In this document: positions 25,657 through 33,832 of the stretch, piece after piece
How positions within the stretch are numbered: position 1 is the first letter of the stretch
Layout of the letters: every line of letters begins with the position of its first letter
Assembly (NCBI RefSeq): GCF_036021035.1
Contig: NZ_CP107930.1
Span: 744,001-808,000, forward strand
Reading direction: 5' to 3'
DNA length: 64,000 nucleotides
Origin: Kineococcus sp. NBC_00420
GTDB taxonomy: Bacteria > Actinomycetota > Actinomycetes > Actinomycetales > Kineococcaceae
Notes under the pieces: model-generated
Seen by the model: the letters and a program-made list of their open reading frames with translations, nothing else
Told to the model about the DNA's origin: nothing
The model's database searches: none
Position numbers and translations under genes: made by a program

Positions 25657-26588
25657 GCGAAGACCTCCACGGTCCGGGTCAGCAGGTCCATCGGCACCGG
25701 GGACGCCGACGGGGGGTTGGCGAGCATGTGGTCGACGAGGGCCACGACGTGGGCCGTGGTGACCCCGCGGGCGAACTCGAAGGGGCTGAAGACGGTGTCG
25801 AACTCCAGCTGCCCGACGATCTCGCGCATGCTGCGCAACTCGGCCCGGGACAGCGGGATCTGCGCGTGGAACGCCTTGTGGGCGCTCAGCGCCGCGGCGT
25901 TCCCGTCCTCGTCGAGGTCGATCTTGAGGGAGTCGCCGCAGAAGAACAGGCCGCGATCGGCGTCGTGCAGGACGCTGTGCCCGGGGAAGTGCCCGCCGGT
26001 GCGGTGCAGGGTGATCCCGGGCGCCAGCTCGGTCCGGTCGTCGGCCGGCCAGGTCACGCGGAAGGCCTTGGTCCAGGTGAGGTCGTGGACGCCGACGGAG
26101 ACGACGGGCGGGTCGAGTTCGTCCTGCAGCTGCCACAGCCCGCCGAAACCGTGGACGTGGCTGGAGGCCAGGACCCGCAGGCCACCGCGGCGGCGCAGTT
26201 CGGCCAGCGCGTCGGCGGAGTACCACGGGGCGGCCTCGAAGCCGAGCAGGCCGTCGGAGGTCTCCAGCACCCAGCCGTGCGACCCGAGCCCCACGACGGG
26301 GTCGCACCAGAACTCGGTGACCCCGGGTACGGCCTCGCGCCAGGACGTCGTCACGAGCGCGTCGACCTCGGTCTCGCGCAGGAACTCGAACCCGTCGACG
26401 GGCAGTTCGTTGCGGACGTCGGAACACACCGGGCACGACGGCGGCGGGGTGTGCGCGAACCAGCGCTGCCAGTGGCCGCAGTTCGTGCAGGAGTAGGCGC
26501 GGTGCTCGCGGTGGGCCCGGGTGGGCAGGGGCGCCAGTTCCGCGGCGCGGACCCCGCGCATCGCGTGGGCGTCGTCGGGTCCGGTCAT
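25653..26588 (-). CDS. MBL-fold metallo-hydrolase with N-terminal zinc ribbon
   Basis: A 311-residue protein. Residues ~30-60 form a rubredoxin-like zinc ribbon (YSCTNCGHWQRW then SCPVCSDV). A metallo-beta-lactamase fold follows, with SSHVHGFGGLW in place of the usual HxHxDH, then GGHFPGHSVL and FFCGDSLKID. The first metal motif keeps only part of its ligands, so metal binding may be altered or limited to one site. ATG 26588 overlaps the oxidoreductase stop (ATGA). In the cluster it could hydrolyse or transfer a thioester or amide. This is inference. Confidence 0.85.
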   Translation of the reverse strand: MTGPDDAHAMRGVRAAELAPLPTRAHREHRAYSCTNCGHWQRWFAHTPPPSCPVCSDVRNELPVDGFEFLRETEVDALVTTSWREAVPGVTEFWCDPVVGLGSHGWVLETSDGLLGFEAAPWYSADALAELRRRGGLRVLASSHVHGFGGLWQLQDELDPPVVSVGVHDLTWTKAFRVTWPADDRTELAPGITLHRTGGHFPGHSVLHDADRGLFFCGDSLKIDLDEDGNAAALSAHKAFHAQIPLSRAELRSMREIVGQLEFDTVFSPFEFARGVTTAHVVALVDHMLANPPSASPVPMDLLTRTVEVFA

Positions 26589-27646
26589 GCTCGTGCCTCC
26601 ACGGGTCGGGGCTGCGCGCCCAGGGCGTCGTGCAGCAGGTTCAGCAGGCGCAGGTCCCGCGACATCGGGAATCGCCAGTCCTCCCCGCCGGTGACCGCGG
26701 CCTCCAGGGCCCGCAGTTCGCCGGTGAACGGTGACGTGGTGGTGTCGAACTCCAGGTCGCGGGACGCACCCGTGGCGGCGTCGATGAACTCCACGCGGCC
26801 ACCGGCGTCCTGTCCCATGGTGTCGTTGGCGACGAGCTGCCCTGCGGTACCGACGATCTCGAGCCGACGGCGCGGCAGGGTCTCGACGGTGTTGAACGAG
26901 TTCGAGATCGTCACCAGCACCCCGGAGGAGGTGCTGCCGACAAGGACGGAACCGTCGTCGACGGCGTAGTCGTGGACGCGGTGCTGCACGTGGGTGGTGG
27001 CCGTGGCCACGTCCTCGCCCAGCAGGGTGCCGACGAGGTCCAGCCCGTGCGGGGCGAGGTCGATGTAGGCCCCGCCACCGGCCCGGACGGGGTCGACGCG
27101 CCAGTTGTCACCCGTGGTGCTGCCGGGCGGTGCCCACCCGGGCGGCAACCAGCACGCGTAGACGATGCGGACGGCCGTGACGGTGCCCAGGTCGCCCCGG
27201 GCGATGAACTCGGCCATCACCTCGTGGGCGGGGTGGAACCGCTGGTCGAAGGCCGTCGCGGCCACCACTCCCGCGCGTTCGCACCCGGCGACCAGCGCCG
27301 CGGCGTCCTCCAGGCTCGCCGCGAGCGGCTTCTCGCACAGGACGGCCAACCCCGCGTCGGCCGCGGCCAGCGCGACCTCGCGGTGGGCGTGGTTCGGGGT
27401 GGCGACGTAGACGATCCGCGCCCCCGGGGTGGCGAAGGCCGCGGCCAGGTCGTCGTGCGCCTGCGCGCCCGGGAAGCGGGCCGCGAGGGCGATCGCCGCC
27501 TCCAGGTCACGGTCGACGACGGCGACGACCCGGCTGGTGGCCGAGGCGGCCAGGGCGGGGGCCATGTGGTCGCGGGCGACCCAGCCCGCTCCGGCGATGA
27601 CCCAGCCGGTCCGCTCGTCGTCGTGCAGTTCGTCAGGGGTGTTCAC
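26585..27646 (-). CDS. Gfo/Idh/MocA family NAD(P)-dependent oxidoreductase
   Basis: A 353-residue dehydrogenase of sugars, inositols or related polyols. The Rossmann motif IAGAGWVARDHMAPAL opens the protein. CEKPLAASL is the family EKP motif, and GGGAYIDLAPHGLDLVGTLL supplies the typical active-site His. GTG 27646 follows GAGGAG at a short 4-base spacing. It is the second gene of the six-gene minus-strand operon and is followed by a 4-bp overlap with the MBL gene. Substrate is unknown; the partner TIM-barrel isomerase suggests a sugar or inositol route. Confidence 0.92.
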   Translation of the reverse strand: MNTPDELHDDERTGWVIAGAGWVARDHMAPALAASATSRVVAVVDRDLEAAIALAARFPGAQAHDDLAAAFATPGARIVYVATPNHAHREVALAAADAGLAVLCEKPLAASLEDAAALVAGCERAGVVAATAFDQRFHPAHEVMAEFIARGDLGTVTAVRIVYACWLPPGWAPPGSTTGDNWRVDPVRAGGGAYIDLAPHGLDLVGTLLGEDVATATTHVQHRVHDYAVDDGSVLVGSTSSGVLVTISNSFNTVETLPRRRLEIVGTAGQLVANDTMGQDAGGRVEFIDAATGASRDLEFDTTTSPFTGELRALEAAVTGGEDWRFPMSRDLRLLNLLHDALGAQPRPVEARA

Positions 27647-27670
27647 GGGACTCCTCGGTGGACGGGGTGC

Positions 27671-28660
27671 TCAGCGCACCGGGATGCCGGCGCCCGCGAG
27701 GACACCGAGCTGGAACTGCTGGACGGCGCCGGGGTGGACGATGTCCAGGTCGTCGAGGGCCTGGGCGGCGGTGAACGCCGCCTCACGGGCGTGGTGGTGG
27801 ACCTGCAGCACGCGGTCCAGGACGTCAGCGGTGTTGAAGACCCGCCCCACGGGGGTGTCGGTGGTCTCGCGCTGCGGCAGGAGGACCCGCAGGCGCTCCG
27901 CGAGGCCCTGCGGCAGTTGCTGCAGGGACCGCTGCTCCAGGGCCGCCAGCACGCGCAGGTAGTGCTCCCCGAGCAGGACCTCGCCGCCGAACCCGGCGTC
28001 GGGGAGGTCGCCGTTGGGCAGGTGGTGGGCCAGCGCGACGAGGAACGCCTCGCCGCGCCCCACGCCGAAGCGCGGTGCGACGAGCGCGGAGTACACCGCG
28101 GTGACGAAGCAGTGGTCACCGTGGCTCTCGGGGGGTTCCACGACGACGCGCGGCAGCACCGGGTGGGTGGCCCCGGCTCGCGGCTGCCGGACCAGGGCGT
28201 CGACGAAGGCCGGTGCGGCAGGGAGGAGCTCCTCCGCGAACGGGTCGGGGTCCAGCGCGGCGCGCAGGTCGGCGAGGTCACCGAAACCGCCCTCGGCGGT
28301 CGCCGTGACGGCGTCGAAGGCGCGCTGCAGCACGAGCAGACGTTCGTCCCGGTCCAGACCGGCCGTGGCCAGGACGTCGGCGTCGACCCCGGCGAGACGG
28401 GCCGCGACCAGGGCGTGGGCCACCTCCCGCAGGGCCAGGGCCAGGACGTGGTCCACCGACCATTCCTGCAGGAGAACGCGCCAGGACCGGACGAACGCGC
28501 GGTCGGCGAGGGAACCCGGTCCTCGGGCGTCGCGCAGGCGCTTCACGTCCGCCACCTCCCGCAGGAGCTGCAACGTGGAGGGTTCCACCACCGGAGCTGC
28601 GGGGGAACCGGAGTTCGCGGGGTCGGGCCCTGCGACGGAGACGGGTCGAGGGGAGGTCAT
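27671..28660 (-). CDS. Uncharacterised HD-domain-like protein
   Basis: A 329-residue cytoplasmic protein without a family I can name. The pattern ESHGDHCFVTAVYSAL, then LVALAHHLPNGDLPDAGFGG, then GEHYLRVL and NTADVLDRVLQVHHH resembles an HD-type metal site (spread His/Asp ligands on helices, with HH..D in place of HD). The N-terminal 30 residues are polar. HD-fold enzymes include phosphohydrolases and mixed-valent di-iron oxygenases such as PhnZ and myo-inositol oxygenase. ATG 28660 has AGGAG 13 bases upstream, which is long. It is first in the operon, 24 bases before the oxidoreductase. Confidence 0.6.
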   Translation of the reverse strand: MTSPRPVSVAGPDPANSGSPAAPVVEPSTLQLLREVADVKRLRDARGPGSLADRAFVRSWRVLLQEWSVDHVLALALREVAHALVAARLAGVDADVLATAGLDRDERLLVLQRAFDAVTATAEGGFGDLADLRAALDPDPFAEELLPAAPAFVDALVRQPRAGATHPVLPRVVVEPPESHGDHCFVTAVYSALVAPRFGVGRGEAFLVALAHHLPNGDLPDAGFGGEVLLGEHYLRVLAALEQRSLQQLPQGLAERLRVLLPQRETTDTPVGRVFNTADVLDRVLQVHHHAREAAFTAAQALDDLDIVHPGAVQQFQLGVLAGAGIPVR

Positions 28661-28747
28661 CGGCGGGTTCGAGCTCCTGCGCTCGGCACGGTGAACGGCA
28701 CGGCGTCACTGTGCCCCGCTCCCCGGGAGTCCGCACACCGGACTTCC

Positions 28748-28763
28748 CGTGACGATTCTCACG
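28748..28763. promoter_or_regulatory. Possible operator between divergent cluster genes
   Basis: CGTGA and TCACG flank a 6-base centre (CGATTC) in the 230-bp region between the divergent HD-like and TIM-barrel genes. Short inverted repeats like this are seen for dimeric regulators, but no regulator gene is adjacent. Weak evidence. Confidence 0.25.
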
Positions 28764-28890
28764 TCCTGTGACTCCGGAAGCGCACCCGGTCAGATCGTGC
28801 GTATCGTCGTCGGGCGCAGCACCGAGACCGCTGCCAGGCTGATCCGACTCTTCCCCTCCACCGCGACTCACGCGACCACGAGGAGCACCT

Positions 28891-29844
28891 GTGCCCGAAA
28901 CCCCCCTGACCCCCTCGACCCCGCGCGCCCGTCTCGCCTACAACGCGAACGGTCTGCGCTCGGTGAGCCTCGACGACGCCGTCCGGACGCTGGCCGACCG
29001 CGGGTACGACGGCATCGAACTCTCGCTCAACGCCCAGCACATCGACCCGTGGACGTTCTCCGCCGCCGACGCGGCCCGCCTGCGGGAAACCCTCGCGGCG
29101 AACGGCATGGTCGCGTGCAGCCTGGCCACCGGGGACCCGCACCTGCTGAGCGAGGAGGCCTTCGAACCCGCGCTCGTGGACCCGGACCCCGCCGAACGCG
29201 CCCGCCGGCTGGACCTGTTGCAGCGCAGCGTCCGCATCGGGGTTCTCGTCGGAGTTCCGCTCGTGGTGTTCTCCACCGGCAAGCGGCGTCCCGAGGTCGG
29301 TGCGGCCCAGGCCGACGCGTGGCTGGACGAGGCCCTGGCCGTCCTGCTCGACACGCTGCACGAAACCCTCGACGCAGCAGGACTTCCCCGCGGCAGCACG
29401 GTCCTGGGCATCGAGCCCGAACCAGGGTTCCACTGCCGGACGAACGCCGACGTCGCGGTCGTGCTGGAACGGACGGCGAGCCCGGACCTGTGGCTCAGCC
29501 AGGACCTCGGACACTGCGTCGTGGAGGAGGAGGACGCCTTGGGTTCACTCTCCCGCCACCTCCCGATCACCCGCCACCTGCAGGTGGAGGACATCGCCGA
29601 CCGCGTGCACGCGCACCTCGTTCCCGGAGACGGGGACGTCGACTTCGACGCCGTGGGCCGGGTTCTGGCCGACGGGTACGAGGGCTGGATCAGCGTGGAA
29701 CTCTACGACCACGATCCGGTGCACCGCGACGCCGCACAGCGCAGCGAGGAGTTCCTCCGCGAGCGCTTCCCGTCCCTGGCGCGGCCGTCCCGGTCGATCG
29801 ACCTGTCCTCCCTCGAGACCAGGAGCACCGCCTCGGCTCACTGA
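28891..29844 (+). CDS. Sugar phosphate isomerase/epimerase-like TIM barrel
   Basis: A 317-residue AP-endonuclease-2-type TIM barrel. Features are RLAYNANGLRSVSLDDAV at the first strand, GYDGIELSLNAQH, EPEPGFHCRTNADV (metal Glu), QDLGHCVVEEED (Asp/His) and DVDFDAVGRVLADGYEGWIS near the end. Such proteins isomerise or epimerise sugars and inositol intermediates with a divalent metal. GTG 28891 has GAGGAG five bases upstream. It is divergent from the YcaO operon and its end overlaps the convergent agmatine-deiminase gene by 7 bases. Confidence 0.87.
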   Translation: MPETPLTPSTPRARLAYNANGLRSVSLDDAVRTLADRGYDGIELSLNAQHIDPWTFSAADAARLRETLAANGMVACSLATGDPHLLSEEAFEPALVDPDPAERARRLDLLQRSVRIGVLVGVPLVVFSTGKRRPEVGAAQADAWLDEALAVLLDTLHETLDAAGLPRGSTVLGIEPEPGFHCRTNADVAVVLERTASPDLWLSQDLGHCVVEEEDALGSLSRHLPITRHLQVEDIADRVHAHLVPGDGDVDFDAVGRVLADGYEGWISVELYDHDPVHRDAAQRSEEFLRERFPSLARPSRSIDLSSLETRSTASAH

Positions 29845-30878
29845 ACCGGTCCGGCCGTCGCGGGTTGCTGCTGGGTGATGCAGTGGACGCCGCCGCCGCG
29901 TTCGAACAGGGGACGGGCGTCGACGGTGACGACGGTGCGGCCCGGGTAGGCCTCGCTCAGGATCGAGCGGGCGCGGGCGTCGGCCTCGGGTTCACCGAAA
30001 CCGCAGGCCACCACCCCGCCGTTGACGACGAGGTGGTTGACGTAGCTCCAGTCGACGGGGCCCGTACCGTCGCGCAGCGTCGCCGGGGCGGGTAGGTCGG
30101 TGAGGGTGACCGCGCGGCCCGTGCTCTCGAAGGCCGCCTGCAGTTCCGCCCGGCACTGGCGCGACACCGCGGCGTCGGGGTGTCCCTCGTCCCGCTGGTG
30201 GTGGACCAGGACGTGGTCGGGCGCGGCGAAGGTGGCGACGATGTCGACGTGGCCCCGGGTACCCAGTTCGTCGTAGTCGCGCGTGAGACCGCGGGAGAGC
30301 CAGACGGCCTGCGTCGCGCCGATGGTGCGCGCCATCTCGGCCTCGACCCGCCTCCGGTCTGCGAACGGGTTGCGCCGGGGGTCGAGCTGCACGGTCTCGG
30401 TCAGCAGCACCGTGCCGGTGCCGTCGACGTGCAGGCCGCCCCCCTCGGCGACCAGCAGGGAGTCGACGACCTCGGCGCCGACGTGCTCGGCGACGATCCG
30501 GGCGATGCCCGCGGACTTCTGCCACTCCGCCCAGTCCGGGGCCCCCCACCCGTTGAAGATCCAGTCGACCGCCCCGAGGACTCCGGAACGGTCGCGGTCC
30601 AGCACGAAGGTCGGGCCCACGTCGCGCATCCAGAACTCGTCGAGGGGGGCTTCGACGATCTCCACGGCCGGGTCGAGCATCCGCCGGGCCCGGGCGGTCT
30701 CGGTCGGGTCGACCACCATCGTCACGGGTTCGAACTGCGCCACCGCGTGGGCGACGTCGGTCCAGGCCCGGTACCCCTCCTCCCGGGTCTGCGCCCCGGC
30801 GCCGAGGGTGAACCCCTCACGGGGGAACGCCATCCAGGTGCGCTCGTGCGGATCGGTCTCAGCGGGCATCTGCCACAC
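29838..30878 (-). CDS. Agmatine deiminase family protein
   Basis: A 346-residue guanidino-group-modifying enzyme. Agmatine deiminase makes N-carbamoylputrescine and ammonia. Visible family motifs are DEFWMRDVGPTFV, VAEGGGLHVDGTGT, RGHVDIVATFA and the C-terminal catalytic cysteine motif GGGVHCITQQQP. I chose GTG 30878 (VWQMPAETDPHERTW) because AGGAG precedes it by five bases. A longer frame starts at 30905. It lies 33 bases after the fused aminotransferase gene, so is probably co-transcribed in a polyamine or amide catabolic set. Confidence 0.92.
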   Translation of the reverse strand: MWQMPAETDPHERTWMAFPREGFTLGAGAQTREEGYRAWTDVAHAVAQFEPVTMVVDPTETARARRMLDPAVEIVEAPLDEFWMRDVGPTFVLDRDRSGVLGAVDWIFNGWGAPDWAEWQKSAGIARIVAEHVGAEVVDSLLVAEGGGLHVDGTGTVLLTETVQLDPRRNPFADRRRVEAEMARTIGATQAVWLSRGLTRDYDELGTRGHVDIVATFAAPDHVLVHHQRDEGHPDAAVSRQCRAELQAAFESTGRAVTLTDLPAPATLRDGTGPVDWSYVNHLVVNGGVVACGFGEPEADARARSILSEAYPGRTVVTVDARPLFERGGGVHCITQQQPATAGPVQ

Positions 30879-30911
30879 GACAGCTCCTCTCGGTTCGGGG
30901 AACACCGGCGT

Positions 30912-33794
30912 TCACCAGCCGGTCCTCAAGACGTGTCCCAGCGCGTCGGCGAACACGTCGACCGACGCCCGTGAGACACACAGGGGTGGTTTGACCTTGA
31001 GGACGTTGAGGTGGTCGCCGGTGGGCTGCATGACGACCCCGAGTTCCAGCAGGCGGTCGCAGATCGCGGCCGTCTCCTCGGTGGCGGGTTCGAGGGTGGT
31101 GCGGTCCCGCACGAACTCGACGCCGAGGTAGAGGCCGGAACCGTGCACGGTGCCGACGAGGTCGTGCTCGCGGCCGAGGTCCTCCAGGCGCCGCTTCAGG
31201 TGCGCGCCCACCACGCGGGCGTTGTCCTGCAGGCGTTCCGACCGGATCACCTCGAGCACGGCCGAGCCGACCACCGCCGAGACGGGCGACCCGCCGGTGG
31301 AGGAGAAGAAGTACCCCTGCGTGCGGTAGCGGTCGGCGATCTCCCGTCGGGTGATCACCGCCCCGAGCGGGTGGCCGGCACCGATGGACTTCGCCACCGC
31401 CACCATGTCGGGCACGACACCCTGCTGCTGGAAACCCCAGAACCACTCCCCCAGGCGTCCGAAACCCACCTGCACCTCGTCGGCGATGGCGAGACCACCG
31501 TGGCGGCGCACCGCGGCGTAGACCTGCTCCAGGTACCCCTCGGGGAGGGCGACCCCGCCCGCGTTGCCGAAGTACGGCTCGCAGATCAGCCCCGCCGGCG
31601 GACGTCCACCGGCCGCGAGCCCGTCGATGACGGCCACGGCCTCCGGGGCGTAGCGCCAGGCGTCCGCGCCCCGGTGACGCCCGCGGTAGGAGTTCGCGGC
31701 GTCGACGGTGTGCACCCACGCGGGGCGCGAGGAGAGGGCGTTCGGGTTGTCGGCGATCGACGTCGACACCGCGTCGCTGGCGTAGGTCCAGCCGTGGTAC
31801 GCCTCGCGCATCGCGACGACGTCGGGGCGCCCGGTGGACGCCATCGCGAGCCGGACGGCCAGGTCGGTGGCCTCGGAGCCGGAGTTCACGAAGAACACCG
31901 TGTCGAGCCCCTCGGGCAGCGTCGCGGACAACTGCTCGGCGTAGTCGGTGATGGCCCGGTAGTGGAACCGTGAGTTCGTGTTCAGCAACTGCATCTGACG
32001 GGACGCCGCGGCGATGACGCGGGGGTGCGCGTGACCCACCGACGCGACGTTGTTCACCATGTCGAGGTGGACGCGGCCGTCGACGTCGAGGAGGAACTCG
32101 CGCCAGCCGCGTTCGACCTGCGGGGGCGCCGCGTAGTAGTGCTCCTGGACCTCGGCGAGCACGCGGTGCCGGCGCCGCAGGACGTCGTCCCCGGTTCCTT
32201 CGCGCTCCCCCTCGGAGGGGACGCCGATCGCCGCCCCGGGATCACCGACCACCGCCCGCCACGCGCGTGCGAGCCGCGGTGTCACCCGGGCCGGTGGCTG
32301 ATCCTGCCCTGCGGCGCAACGCTGCACGAGGAGTCGGGTGCGGGCGGGGAGCACCCCTGACCCGTCGTTCCCGAGTTCTCTGGTGACGATGACGGTCCCT
32401 CCCGTCGACGTCCAGCGGAGCGACTGCGCGGTCTGGCTGACCTCACCGGAACCCACACCGAGGGGACTCGGACGGGCCAGCCACACGGTGACGCCGGTGG
32501 ACACCGTCTCGGCCGTCGCCGCCGGCGGTGGCAGGGAACCGGTGACGACCGGTCGCCAGGCGGGCACGGTGACGATCTCGGCGCCGGCGTCGAGGGCCGC
32601 CAGGGCGGCGTTCTCGAGGGTCGACGCGTCGAGCCAGGCCCCGGCGTCGTTCAGCGGCGACTCCGTCGACGCGTCGAGTTCGACCCGACGCGCGAGAGGG
32701 GGCAGGAGGGTGTCCCCCACCCACGCCGGTTCCGGCGCCACCGGTCGTCCGAGCGCCGCGCGGGTCGCGGCGGTGAGGACGGCGAGCGGTACCGACGTGG
32801 CCCGTTCCAGGATGCGGAACTCGCGGTCGAGGGCGCCGGAGGCGTAGGAGTTCTGCTCGTCCACGCGCACCTGGGCCCGGCCGCTGAGGACCAGCACCGC
32901 ACCGCGCAGGACCACCAGCGGCCACAGGGCGGTGATCTCGTCATCGTCCAGCGGACGGTCGCGGTCGAAGGCGCGGACGGCGGTCAGCGCGCTCTCGGGC
33001 GTGGCGCCGTCGTGGTGCAGGATCGAGGACACCGTCACCGCGATCTCACCCACCCGCCACGACGCGCACACGTCGCCGAAGTCGATCACGGCGTCGGGGA
33101 CGACCCCGCCCTCGGGCCGCAGCACGTTGTCGTCGGTGACGTCGAAGTGCCCGGCCTGCACCGGGAGTCCCGCGGCCACCGGGGCCAGCGCGTTGCGCGC
33201 CGCCACGGCGGCCGCCCCCACGACGGCACGCACCGCAGCGTCCGGTTCGAGCGGGAGAAGGGTGTCGACGACCCGGTCCGCGTGGCGCAGGTTCCACTGC
33301 AACACCCGGGTCTGCGCCGGGTGGGTGAAGTCGGACAGGGCGGTGCTGACGGCGGCGGCGAGTCGCCCCATCGCCTCGACGACCGGCGGGGACAGGTACC
33401 TCGAGCCCGTGAGGGTCCGCCCGGAGACGTTCTCGATGACCCGCGCGTGCAGACGTCCGCCCGTCGTGTCCCACCACGCCGACATCACCCCGCGAGGACC
33501 GTCGACGAGGCGCGGCACGCGCAGGCCGGGGTGACGGTGCGCGACGACGGCGGCGGCCTCGTCCTGCATCTCGATCTCGGACTCGCTGAACACCGGGTTG
33601 CTGAGCTTGAGGACCCCCAGCGGCTCGCTCGAACCCCGGGGGAACAGCCGGAAGTTCTGGTCCTGCTGGCTCCCGAGGGACCGCACGTCGACCTCGACGC
33701 CGAACACCTCGGCGACGTGGCGGCGCACCTCGTCGTCGGTGAGCGTCAGAGTGGGCAGGTCGACCTGGGCGAAGTAGTCGAAGACCTCGGACAC
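30912..33794 (-). CDS. Fused APH-type kinase / class III aminotransferase (phospholyase-like)
   Basis: A 960-residue fusion. Residues ~25-330 are an aminoglycoside-phosphotransferase-fold kinase: QDQNFRLF and GVLKLSN for ATP, QAGHFDVTDDNVL as catalytic loop and VIDFGDV as the metal Asp. A ~170-residue middle segment is not recognised. Residues ~520-955 are a class III PLP aminotransferase: VFFVNSGSEATDLAVRLA, ADEVQVGFGR and AKSIGAGHPLGAVI with the PLP lysine near residue 800. This recalls the hydroxylysine kinase/phospholyase pair. GTG 33794 has GAGGGAG five bases upstream; an earlier GTG at 33836 overlaps the amidase stop but has no ribosome site. Confidence 0.88.
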   Translation of the reverse strand: MSEVFDYFAQVDLPTLTLTDDEVRRHVAEVFGVEVDVRSLGSQQDQNFRLFPRGSSEPLGVLKLSNPVFSESEIEMQDEAAAVVAHRHPGLRVPRLVDGPRGVMSAWWDTTGGRLHARVIENVSGRTLTGSRYLSPPVVEAMGRLAAAVSTALSDFTHPAQTRVLQWNLRHADRVVDTLLPLEPDAAVRAVVGAAAVAARNALAPVAAGLPVQAGHFDVTDDNVLRPEGGVVPDAVIDFGDVCASWRVGEIAVTVSSILHHDGATPESALTAVRAFDRDRPLDDDEITALWPLVVLRGAVLVLSGRAQVRVDEQNSYASGALDREFRILERATSVPLAVLTAATRAALGRPVAPEPAWVGDTLLPPLARRVELDASTESPLNDAGAWLDASTLENAALAALDAGAEIVTVPAWRPVVTGSLPPPAATAETVSTGVTVWLARPSPLGVGSGEVSQTAQSLRWTSTGGTVIVTRELGNDGSGVLPARTRLLVQRCAAGQDQPPARVTPRLARAWRAVVGDPGAAIGVPSEGEREGTGDDVLRRRHRVLAEVQEHYYAAPPQVERGWREFLLDVDGRVHLDMVNNVASVGHAHPRVIAAASRQMQLLNTNSRFHYRAITDYAEQLSATLPEGLDTVFFVNSGSEATDLAVRLAMASTGRPDVVAMREAYHGWTYASDAVSTSIADNPNALSSRPAWVHTVDAANSYRGRHRGADAWRYAPEAVAVIDGLAAGGRPPAGLICEPYFGNAGGVALPEGYLEQVYAAVRRHGGLAIADEVQVGFGRLGEWFWGFQQQGVVPDMVAVAKSIGAGHPLGAVITRREIADRYRTQGYFFSSTGGSPVSAVVGSAVLEVIRSERLQDNARVVGAHLKRRLEDLGREHDLVGTVHGSGLYLGVEFVRDRTTLEPATEETAAICDRLLELGVVMQPTGDHLNVLKVKPPLCVSRASVDVFADALGHVLRTGW

Positions 33795-33832
33795 GGCGTC
33801 TCCCTCGGGGGCGGGACGGGACGGGTGGGCGT

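Noticed and set aside
26589-28771. Long plus-strand open frames opposite the YcaO cluster
   Set aside because: They are shadows of strongly biased GC-rich minus-strand genes, with compositionally skewed products and no ribosome sites.
28749-28890. Short GTG frame in the divergent region as YcaO precursor peptide
   Set aside because: It runs straight into the isomerase gene in another frame, has no ribosome site and no leader/core pattern.
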